From assembly GCA_003695555.1 (NCBI GenBank), contig RFIU01000032.1, positions 1 through 5,125 of the forward strand: DNA of 5,125 nucleotides. Direction: 5' to 3'. The stretch comes from Alphaproteobacteria bacterium (GTDB lineage: Bacteria > Pseudomonadota > Alphaproteobacteria > Sphingomonadales > Rhodothalassiaceae). The notes beneath the pieces were generated by a model, which was given only the letters and a program-made list of their open reading frames with translations, ran no database searches and was not told the DNA's origin. Made by a program: the position numbers and the translations under genes. Positions within the stretch are counted from its first letter, which is position 1. Every line of letters starts with the position of its first letter. This document shows, one piece after another, positions 1 to 4,701 of this stretch.

Positions 1-703
1 AAGCTGGACGGCCTTCGCGCGGCTGCTGATCCGCAGCTTCCTGCCGCCGGTGCTGCTGATCATTGCCGTGCTGGGATCGATCATCGGCGGCGTGGCGACA
101 CCGACGGAAGCCTCCGGCATCGGCGCGGCCGGCGCTCTTGTCCTGGCGGCCTTGCGCGGGCGACTGCGACTCGCCGAGCTTCAGACGATTCTCGACCGGA
201 CCGCGCTCACCTCGGCGATGCTGTTCGGCATATTCATCGGCGCGACCGCCTTTTCCTACATCTTCGCGCTGCTCGGCGGTCACGACCTCATCATCGAGAT
301 CGTCGGCGCCCTCGGCGTTGGCCCATGGGGAATTCTGCTGGTTCTGATGCTGGTGGTCTTCCTGCTCGGATTCTTTTTCGACTGGATCCAGATCACGCTG
401 ATCATCCTGCCGGTCTTCGCGCCGGTCATCCGCGCGCTCGATTTCGCCGGCCACGTTCCCTGGCCGGAATTGACGATCCCGTGGTTCGCGGTGCTGGTGG
501 CGATCAATCTTCAGACCAGTTTCCTGACCCCGCCCTTCGGGTTTGCGCTGTTCTACATGAAGGGGGTGGCACCGGCAGGGGTCGGCATGCAGGACATCTA
601 TCGGGGTATCGTTCCCTTCGTTCTGCTGCAGATTCTGGGGCTCATTCTCGTCATGGCGTGGCCCGAGATCGCTCTGTGGCTGCCTCACCTGACAGGCGGC
701 TAA
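1..703 (+). CDS. TRAP transporter large permease subunit (DctM/FcbT3-like), 3' part only
   Basis: This is the membrane channel subunit of a tripartite ATP-independent periplasmic (TRAP) transporter, which imports organic acids or similar solutes using an ion gradient and a periplasmic binding protein. The gene starts left of the window. The first complete codon is at position 2, and 233 residues are visible before TAA at 701-703. An internal GTG at 50 is not a start, because the family alignment clearly continues upstream of it (visible as AFARLLIRSFLPP). Visible signatures are the re-entrant-loop motif GGVATPTEASGIGA, several hydrophobic helices (for example around GILLVLMLVVFLLGFFFDW), and a C-terminal region with LQTSFLTPPFGFALFY followed by DIYRGIVPF. 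From family knowledge, that last block is typical of the long FcbT3-type subfamily annotated as mannitol/chloroaromatic transport. The substrate cannot be read from this part. The small permease and binding protein would be expected upstream, outside the window. The gene converges on ssb with a 91-bp gap. Confidence 0.93.
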   Translation, partial: SWTAFARLLIRSFLPPVLLIIAVLGSIIGGVATPTEASGIGAAGALVLAALRGRLRLAELQTILDRTALTSAMLFGIFIGATAFSYIFALLGGHDLIIEIVGALGVGPWGILLVLMLVVFLLGFFFDWIQITLIILPVFAPVIRALDFAGHVPWPELTIPWFAVLVAINLQTSFLTPPFGFALFYMKGVAPAGVGMQDIYRGIVPFVLLQILGLILVMAWPEIALWLPHLTGG

Positions 704-794
704 GGCCGGGGATGCCGTCGGCTTTCGCGCCGGGACGCTCAGGCGTTCGGCAGGACGGACAGAAAGCAGATGGCCTTTCCAGCGGGGAACCCGC

Positions 795-1262
795 CTAGAA
801 GGGGATTTCGTCGTCGAGGTCGTCTGCGATCGGCGCCGGTCCGCCGCCCTGCCCGCCGGACGCCGGTGCGGCCATCGGCGCCGGTCCGCCGCCCATTGCC
901 TCGCGTTCCGAGCGGCTGTCGAGCAGCACGAGCTCGCCCCGAAAGCGGCCGAGCACGATTTCCGTCGTATAGCGGTCCTGCCCCGACTGATCGGTCCATT
1001 TGCGGGTCTGCAACTGGCCTTCGAGATAGACCTTCGAGCCCTTGCGCAGATAGTTCTGGGCGACGCGGCCGAGATTCTCGTTGAAGATCACCACGCGGTG
1101 CCATTCCGTGCGCTCGCGGCGTTCGCCGGTGGTCTTGTCCTTCCAGGTATCGGACGTCGCAACCGAAAGCTGGACCACCTGCGAGCCGTCGTTCAACGAC
1201 CGCACTTCCGGATCGCGCCCGAGATTGCCGACCAGTATCACCTTGTTGACGCTTCCCGCCAT
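795..1262 (-). CDS. ssb: Single-stranded DNA-binding protein SSB
   Basis: SSB coats single-stranded DNA as a homotetramer during replication, recombination and repair, and recruits partner proteins through its acidic C-terminal tip. The 155-residue protein opens with MAGSVNKVILVGNLGRDPEV, the classic start of the OB fold (about residues 1-112). Trp40, Trp54 and Trp89 fall at or next to the positions of the DNA-stacking tryptophans of E. coli SSB. A Gly/Pro/Ala-rich linker (about 120-145) leads to the tip DDLDDEIPF, the conserved partner-binding peptide. The length is slightly below E. coli SSB (about 178) because the linker is short, which is normal in alphaproteobacteria. ATG at 1262 is the start fixed by homology; purine-rich GGGAG and GGAG lie upstream on the minus strand. 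The gene ends with TAG at 797-795, followed at once by a short GC-rich hairpin (782-794) without a T run. The linker contains a 21-bp direct repeat, described separately. No clear alphaproteobacterial LexA box (GTTC-N7-GTTC) was seen upstream. Confidence 0.98.
   Translation of the reverse strand: MAGSVNKVILVGNLGRDPEVRSLNDGSQVVQLSVATSDTWKDKTTGERRERTEWHRVVIFNENLGRVAQNYLRKGSKVYLEGQLQTRKWTDQSGQDRYTTEIVLGRFRGELVLLDSRSEREAMGGGPAPMAAPASGGQGGGPAPIADDLDDEIPF
829..894. repeat. Two in-frame 21-bp direct repeats inside the ssb linker
   Basis: The same 21 bases occur perfectly at 829-849 and 874-894, starting ATCGGCGCC and ending CCGCCGCCC on the plus strand. The copies are offset by exactly 45 bp, so they are in the same reading frame. 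They encode the peptide GGGPAP at SSB residues 124-129 and 139-144. The sequence between the copies codes for a Met/Ala/Ser/Gly/Gln linker. This is the signature of a small tandem duplication or slippage event in a region where protein sequence is loosely constrained. Confidence 0.85.
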
Positions 1263-1295
1263 GGTCTTCGTGCTCCCTGAAATTCTCCTGGACGA

Positions 1296-1353
1296 AAGAG
1301 GCCGTGACCTCTTACGCCATTACCCTGCCGAGCGCCGGTATTCCTTACCGCCG
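1296..1353. repeat. Two inverted repeats in the ssb 5' region
   Basis: Two dyads lie between the lipoprotein gene and ssb. One is AAGAGG (1296-1301) with CCTCTT (1308-1313), separated by 6 bases. The other is CGCCGGTA (1333-1340) with TACCGCCG (1346-1353), separated by TTCCT and pairing at 7 of 8 positions. Both are upstream of the ssb start at 1262, so they could be operator half-sites or fold in the mRNA leader. In the minus-strand direction the first dyad is followed only by TTTCG, so it is a weak terminator candidate at best. No clear -35/-10 pair for ssb was recognised in this 156-bp gap, and function is unproven. Confidence 0.4.
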
Positions 1354-1418
1354 GGTTGCTCGTGATATCCGATTGATGACGGCGGCACCAGCCCCCGTCT
1401 CTTTCCCGCGCGAAGCGG

Positions 1419-1844
1419 TTACGGCCGCTTGATCTTGTCGCCGCACGCAGCAATCAGCTTCTTCTGCACGAACTCGACCATCTCCGAATCGCCACTGCGC
1501 ATCTTGGCTTCGAACTCGGCCATGTCGGGATAGTTCTTTTCGGAAAGCTCGGCCGCACAGGCGCAATAGGCTTCCTGACCGCCGGAGGTGCTGTTGCAGC
1601 TCTCGATGAACTGACGGCGGACCGCATCCCCCCAACCGCTCGGGGTCTTCGTGGCGTCTTCCGCAGCCTGCTCTCCCGCAGAGTCGGCGGTGGCGGCAGG
1701 CGTCTCGGCCGACTGATGATCTCCACCCTTGTCGCTCTGACCACAAGCGGCGAGAAGCAGCGTCGCGGCACCGGCCAGCATCATCACCCGCAAAGAGGCC
1801 GGCTGCGCGCAATCGCGGACGGCCGCGAAAAATCGATCTTTCAT
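1419..1844 (-). CDS. Small cysteine-containing lipoprotein, function unknown
   Basis: I do not recognise a named family. The 141-residue protein has a lipoprotein signal: a basic N-terminal stretch (MKDRFFAAVRDCAQPASLR), a hydrophobic core (VMMLAGAATLLL) and a lipobox ending at Cys34 (LLAAC), followed by Gly rather than Asp at +2. That predicts lipid anchoring, more likely carried to the outer membrane. Residues 35-70 are a low-complexity Ala/Glu/Ser/Thr linker. The folded part (about 71-141) carries Cys83, Cys94, Cys96 and Cys134 in the patterns FIESC, YCAC and IAACG. The even number would allow two disulfides in the periplasm, and the CxC pair could instead bind a metal; both are inference. 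ATG at 1844 was chosen because AAGAGG sits six bases upstream; a GTG at 1883 in the same frame would add 13 residues but lacks a good ribosome site. A GGCGC-CTT-GCGCC dyad (1865-1877) lies in the leader. It shares its direction with the protease gene upstream and ssb downstream. Confidence 0.8.
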   Translation of the reverse strand: MKDRFFAAVRDCAQPASLRVMMLAGAATLLLAACGQSDKGGDHQSAETPAATADSAGEQAAEDATKTPSGWGDAVRRQFIESCNSTSGGQEAYCACAAELSEKNYPDMAEFEAKMRSGDSEMVEFVQKKLIAACGDKIKRP

Positions 1845-1965
1845 GATGAACCTCTTGTCTTGATGGCGCCTTGCGCCTTCCACCCCTGATCCCCCGTGAA
1901 ACAGAGATGGAAGAGGCTAGCATGGACCATACGGATCGCACACCCGAAAAAAACGGCGCGCATCG

Positions 1966-2757
1966 TCACCCGTTCGCCATCCGTGCGCCATTCGTCCAGC
2001 GCAGGGTTAGCAGGATCGCGAGAGTCATGCTGGTGATCTGCATGGCAAGCGGCAGCCAGCCGGCAAACGCGCCGTCCCCGACATTGAACAGGTTCCAGGC
2101 GAAGTTCATGAAGGCATGCAGAAAGACCGGGACCCAGAGATTGAATTTCCAGCGTTCATAGAGCCAGCTGAAGATGATCGCGCCCGAGAAGGTGATGGTG
2201 AAGGTCATGATCGTGTCGAGCGAGGGCGAAACGGTGAACGGATTCGCATGCCCGAGACCGAAGAAGACAGCCGGCAGACCGGCCGCCAGCCAGAAGGGCC
2301 AGCCCGCGATCCGGCGCAAAAGACCGAAGGCGGCTCCGCGATAGATCACCTCTTCGATGAATGGATCGATGAAGGCAAGATAGGCCACCGCATAGCTCAC
2401 TACGTCGTGACTGACCGGCTGAGTCAGAGCAAAGACCAGATAGGACGGGATCAGGGCCAGTCCGACGACCCGGATCGCCGGCATCGGTGATGCGGTCAGG
2501 CCGATCCAGTCGAGAATGCGGGGCCGCCCTTGCGCATTGCCGACGAAGCGCAGGGCGATGCCGACGAGCCACAAGGCGACCAGCGTATCGAGCAGAATGA
2601 GAATCGTATTGATCAGAAACGGTTCGATGGGATACAGAACTTTCTTCAAGTCCGTCCAGCCCGGCACAAGACGCAGAATGCGGTCGTCCCAGTCGAACAA
2701 TGCGAGCGTCGTGGCCGTCAGCGCCACCGTCAGCAGATTCCGCTGGATTTTCATCAT
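1966..2757 (-). CDS. CPBP (Rce1/CAAX-like) family intramembrane glutamic endopeptidase
   Basis: This is a predicted multi-pass inner-membrane protease of the CPBP/ABI family (Pfam PF02517), 263 residues. The family motifs are intact: motif 1 is FIEEVIYRG with Glu135, Glu136 and Arg140; motif 2 is FFGLGH with His170; motif 3 is FLHAFMNFAWN with His214 and Asn218. By analogy with Rce1, the Glu and His residues form the active site within the membrane. Hydrophobic segments occur around residues 6-20, 45-70, 95-112, 120-132, 150-168, 182-198, 205-222 and 235-254. Bacterial members have varied roles, including bacteriocin immunity or maturation and cleavage of membrane regulators; nothing here names a substrate. 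The start is placed at the ATG at 2757 because GAGGGGG lies about six bases upstream. An ATG at 2781 would add eight residues but its purine tract is too close. An adjacent in-frame ATG at 2754 is also possible. The gene is preceded by an AT-rich promoter-like region with inverted repeats. No bacteriocin, radical-SAM or toxin gene adjoins it. Confidence 0.9.
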   Translation of the reverse strand: MMKIQRNLLTVALTATTLALFDWDDRILRLVPGWTDLKKVLYPIEPFLINTILILLDTLVALWLVGIALRFVGNAQGRPRILDWIGLTASPMPAIRVVGLALIPSYLVFALTQPVSHDVVSYAVAYLAFIDPFIEEVIYRGAAFGLLRRIAGWPFWLAAGLPAVFFGLGHANPFTVSPSLDTIMTFTITFSGAIIFSWLYERWKFNLWVPVFLHAFMNFAWNLFNVGDGAFAGWLPLAMQITSMTLAILLTLRWTNGARMANG

Positions 2758-2839
2758 GGGTATCCCCCTCGTGTTCGTCATGCTCCACCCCGGCTTTCGG
2801 AAACGGAACGAAAGTGGGCAATGGCAATACTATCGATCA

Positions 2840-2864
2840 ATTATATATTGTTACGATATGTCAA
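2840..2864 (-). promoter_or_regulatory. Promoter-like elements upstream of the CPBP protease gene
   Basis: On the minus strand, a perfect TTGACA (2864-2859) is followed after 13 bases by a perfect TATAAT (2845-2840), inside a segment (2821-2870) of about 32% GC in otherwise GC-rich DNA. The pair is 83-107 bp upstream of the protease start and points toward it. The 13-bp spacing is well short of the usual 16-18 for housekeeping sigma factors. The two boxes may therefore not work together, or one may pair with a weaker partner. Alternative -10 positions at 15-17 bp (TAATTG, ATTGAT) are poor matches. The site is promoter-like, but the exact use is uncertain. Confidence 0.45.
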
Positions 2865-2872
2865 GCCTGAAG

Positions 2873-2899
2873 TTTCCTCCTCTGATATGACGGAGGAAA
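2873..2899. repeat. Perfect 8-bp inverted repeat just upstream of the protease promoter region
   Basis: TTTCCTCC (2873-2880) and GGAGGAAA (2892-2899) are perfect inverted copies separated by 11 bases, with the near end 8 bp upstream of the TTGACA box that faces the protease gene. Overlapping it, GATAT (2884-2888) and ATATC (2900-2904) form a second dyad. GATATGTC (2855-2862) and GATATGAC (2884-2891) are direct repeats 29 bp apart. The symmetry and placement suggest a binding site for a dimeric regulator. No T run follows on either strand, so it does not look like a terminator. Confidence 0.5.
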
Positions 2900-2927
2900 A
2901 TATCAAAGGGGTGGAGCATGCCATGAG

Positions 2928-2943
2928 CGGTGACTGCTCACCG
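2928..2943. repeat. Short GC-rich hairpin in the mmsA-protease gap
   Basis: CGGTGA (2928-2933) and TCACCG (2938-2943) form a perfect 6-bp stem with a CTGC tetraloop. It lies about 70 bp beyond the mmsA stop codon in the direction of mmsA transcription, where a transcript end is expected. Another near-palindrome, ATCGCT-G-AGCGAT (2954-2966), lies between it and mmsA. Neither has a following T run on the minus strand, so intrinsic termination is not supported; they could block 3' exonucleases. Confidence 0.35.
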
Positions 2944-2963
2944 GCAACCCATCATCGCTGAGC

Positions 2964-3005
2964 GATCACAGATCATCGACAGCCGATCACCAATCGCCGA
3001 TCTTT
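2964..3005. repeat. Degenerate 7-bp tandem repeat after mmsA
   Basis: Read in steps of seven from 2964, the sequence gives six consecutive heptamers based on GATCACM: GATCACA, then GATCATC, a diverged GACAGCC, GATCACC, AATCGCC, and finally GATCTTT. Four of the six begin with GATC in exact 7-bp register. The array ends 6 bp short of the mmsA stop codon at 3012, so it lies in the mmsA 3' untranslated region. It may be a decayed microsatellite; the copies are too diverged to be certain. Confidence 0.4.
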
Positions 3006-3011
3006 GTGGCT

Positions 3012-4520
3012 TCACTGCCCCGTCGTCGGGATGTGGAATTCGGCGCCGGCGCGGATGCCGGTCGGCCAGCGCGAGGTCACCTTCTTCAGCTCGGTATAGA
3101 AGCGCACCCCTTCCGTTCCGTACTGATTGAGATCGCCGAAGGCGCTGTCCTTCCAGCCGCCGAAGCTGAAGAAGGATGCCGGTACCGGAATGGGAACATT
3201 GATCCCGACCTGCCCGACATTCACCTTGTCGGCATACTCGCGCGCCGCATCGCCGTCGCGGGTGAAGATCGAGGTACCGTTGCCATAGCGGTGCTTCGAG
3301 GGCAGCGCCATCGCCTCCTCGAAATTCTTCGCCCGGACGATCTGCAGGACGGGGCCGAAGATCTCGTCCTGATAGGACTGCATGTCGGGTGTTACATGAT
3401 CGAACAGGGTGGCGCCAAGGTAGAAGCCGTTCTCATAGCCTTGGGCCGTGCAACGGAAATCGCGTCCATCAACGACCAGCTTCGCGCCCTCCTTGACACC
3501 CATCTCGATGTAGGAGATCACCCGATCGCGGTGAGCGGCGGTGACCAGCGGGCCCATTTCAGAGGCCGGGTCGAGCGAGGGACCGATCTTCAGCTCCGCC
3601 ATCCGCGGCACGAGCCGGCGGACGATCTCGTCGGCGAGCTCGTCGCCCACCGGGACGGCCACCGGATTGGCCATGCAGCGCTCGCCCGCCGAGCCGAAGG
3701 CGGAGCCGATCAGCGCGTCCACCACCTGATCGAGGTCGGCATCGGGCAGGATCACCATGTGGTTCTTCGCTCCGCCCATTGCCTGACAGCGCTTTCCCTG
3801 CGCGGCGGCCCCGGCATAGACGTATTTCGCGATCGGGGTCGATCCGACGAAGGCGAGTGCCTTGACGCGGGGATCCTCGATCAGGGTATCGACCGCCTCC
3901 TTGTCGCCATTGACGACATTGAGCACGCCCTCCGGTGCGCCCGCCTCGATCATCAGTTCGGCAAGGCGCAGCGGCACGCTCGGATCCTTTTCCGACGGCT
4001 TGATGACCATCGTATTGCCGCAGGCGAGCGCAATGCCGAACATCCACATCGGAATCATCGCCGGGAAATTGAAGGGGGTGATGCCGGCGACCACGCCGAG
4101 GGGTTTCCTCATCGAATAGACGTCGATGCCGGTCGCGACATTGTCGGCGAATTCGCCCTTCATGAAGTGCGGAATGCCGCAGGCGAATTCGATCACCTCA
4201 AGACCGCGCTGGACATCGCCGCGGGCATCCTCGAAGACTTTTCCATGTTCGCTCGACAGGACGGTGGCAAGCGCGTCCTTTTCGGCGGTGACGAGTTCGA
4301 GGAAGCGGAACATCACCCGCGCGCGCTTCACCGCCGGCGTCGCCGACCATTCGGGAAACGCCTTTTCGGCCGCAGCGATCGCGCTTTCCACCTCGTCACG
4401 CGAAGCGAGCGGCGTCTTCGCCTGCACCTCGCCGCTGGAGGGATTGAAGACGTCGAGAAAGCGGCCCGAGGTTCCGGCCACCTGACGGCCGCCGATGAAA
4501 TGATGAAGCTCGCGGGTCAT
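3012..4520 (-). CDS. mmsA: Methylmalonate-semialdehyde dehydrogenase (CoA-acylating)
   Basis: This NAD-dependent aldehyde dehydrogenase oxidises (methyl)malonate semialdehyde with CoA and loss of CO2, giving propionyl-CoA or acetyl-CoA at the end of valine, thymine/uracil or myo-inositol breakdown. The 502-residue length is usual for the family. Numbered from the chosen start, the features are PFNFP with the oxyanion-hole Asn151, VIKPSE with Lys174 for cofactor binding, FVGSTPIAKYVY in the Rossmann region, the catalytic Cys282 in GSAGERCMA, and EIFGP with Glu386. The general-base Glu of hydrolytic aldehyde dehydrogenases (ELGGK) is replaced in QAMGGAKNH, where Ala247 takes its place, as expected for CoA-acylating enzymes. 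The C-terminal block GDLNQYGTEGVRFYTE is characteristic of MmsA. ATG at 4520 is chosen because AAGGAG lies eight bases upstream; a GTG nine bases further out (4529) overlaps that site. No mmsB, acyl-CoA dehydrogenase or iol genes adjoin, so the pathway is not settled by context; iolA is the alternative symbol. A palindrome inside its promoter suggests repressor control. Confidence 0.95.
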   Translation of the reverse strand: MTRELHHFIGGRQVAGTSGRFLDVFNPSSGEVQAKTPLASRDEVESAIAAAEKAFPEWSATPAVKRARVMFRFLELVTAEKDALATVLSSEHGKVFEDARGDVQRGLEVIEFACGIPHFMKGEFADNVATGIDVYSMRKPLGVVAGITPFNFPAMIPMWMFGIALACGNTMVIKPSEKDPSVPLRLAELMIEAGAPEGVLNVVNGDKEAVDTLIEDPRVKALAFVGSTPIAKYVYAGAAAQGKRCQAMGGAKNHMVILPDADLDQVVDALIGSAFGSAGERCMANPVAVPVGDELADEIVRRLVPRMAELKIGPSLDPASEMGPLVTAAHRDRVISYIEMGVKEGAKLVVDGRDFRCTAQGYENGFYLGATLFDHVTPDMQSYQDEIFGPVLQIVRAKNFEEAMALPSKHRYGNGTSIFTRDGDAAREYADKVNVGQVGINVPIPVPASFFSFGGWKDSAFGDLNQYGTEGVRFYTELKKVTSRWPTGIRAGAEFHIPTTGQ

Positions 4521-4584
4521 GGCCTGCACTCCTTCTTTGTTCTGCTGTCCCCAAGGTCCGGCGGGACTGCGCCGGCCGCTTCGG

Positions 4585-4612
4585 CTTATAGACCTTTTGG
4601 AAAGGTCGTCAA
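4585..4612 (-). promoter_or_regulatory. Predicted mmsA promoter with an embedded palindromic operator
   Basis: On the minus strand, TTGACG (4612-4607) and TATAAG (4590-4585) are spaced by 16 bp, a good sigma70-type arrangement pointing at mmsA. It predicts a leader of roughly 55-60 bases before the ATG at 4520. The spacer is almost exactly filled by a perfect inverted repeat, GACCTTT-TGG-AAAGGTC on the plus strand (4591-4607), whose outer base overlaps the -35 box. A protein bound there would block RNA polymerase, so repression relieved by a pathway metabolite is the natural inference. I do not recognise the regulator family from this sequence. Confidence 0.65.
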
Positions 4613-4633
4613 AGCGGCGGAATGCGCCTTCGA

Positions 4634-4661
4634 TTGCAGGCGGGCGGTGGTCGCGTTATGG
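4634..4661 (+). promoter_or_regulatory. Possible hemB promoter
   Basis: TTGCAG (4634-4639) and TTATGG (4656-4661) are spaced by 16 bp on the plus strand and would start transcription about 34 bases before the hemB ATG. Each box matches the consensus at only four positions, so this is a weak prediction. A small CGGG-AA-CCCG dyad (4666-4675) lies just downstream, at the likely transcription start. Confidence 0.3.
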
Positions 4662-4701
4662 AAGACGGGAACCCGCCGAAGCCGTTTCGAGGAGCACCGA
4701 C

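Noticed and set aside
782..794. GCGGG-GAA-CCCGC hairpin between the convergent TRAP and ssb genes, as a terminator
   Set aside because: The stem is perfect but only 5 bp, and no T run follows on either strand.
1345..1941. 198-residue open frame on the minus strand
   Set aside because: It overlaps the lipoprotein gene in another frame and has the Arg-rich composition of an out-of-frame reading of GC-rich DNA. The lipoprotein frame has a signal peptide and ribosome site.
1947..1965. T7 run on the minus strand just after the protease stop codon, as an intrinsic terminator
   Set aside because: The run is clear, but the preceding bases form only a stem of about 3 bp, too weak to call a terminator.
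1871..2161. 96-residue plus-strand open frame across the protease 3' end
   Set aside because: It has no ribosome site at a credible start, overlaps the protease gene antisense, and has no recognisable motif.
2156..2827. 223-residue minus-strand open frame overlapping the protease gene
   Set aside because: It is rich in His/Arg/Asp with no hydrophobic segments, whereas the alternative frame carries all CPBP motifs.
2841..2924. 27-codon minus-strand open frame (MACSTPLIF...) and a 24-codon plus-strand frame at 2887
   Set aside because: Both lack ribosome binding sites and run through the promoter-like and inverted-repeat region. Open frames of this length are expected by chance in AT-rich DNA.
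785..4677. Shared 11-mer GGGAACCCGCC at 785-795 and 4667-4677
   Set aside because: It is GC-rich and partly self-complementary, the contexts differ, and the flanks do not match; it is best explained by chance.
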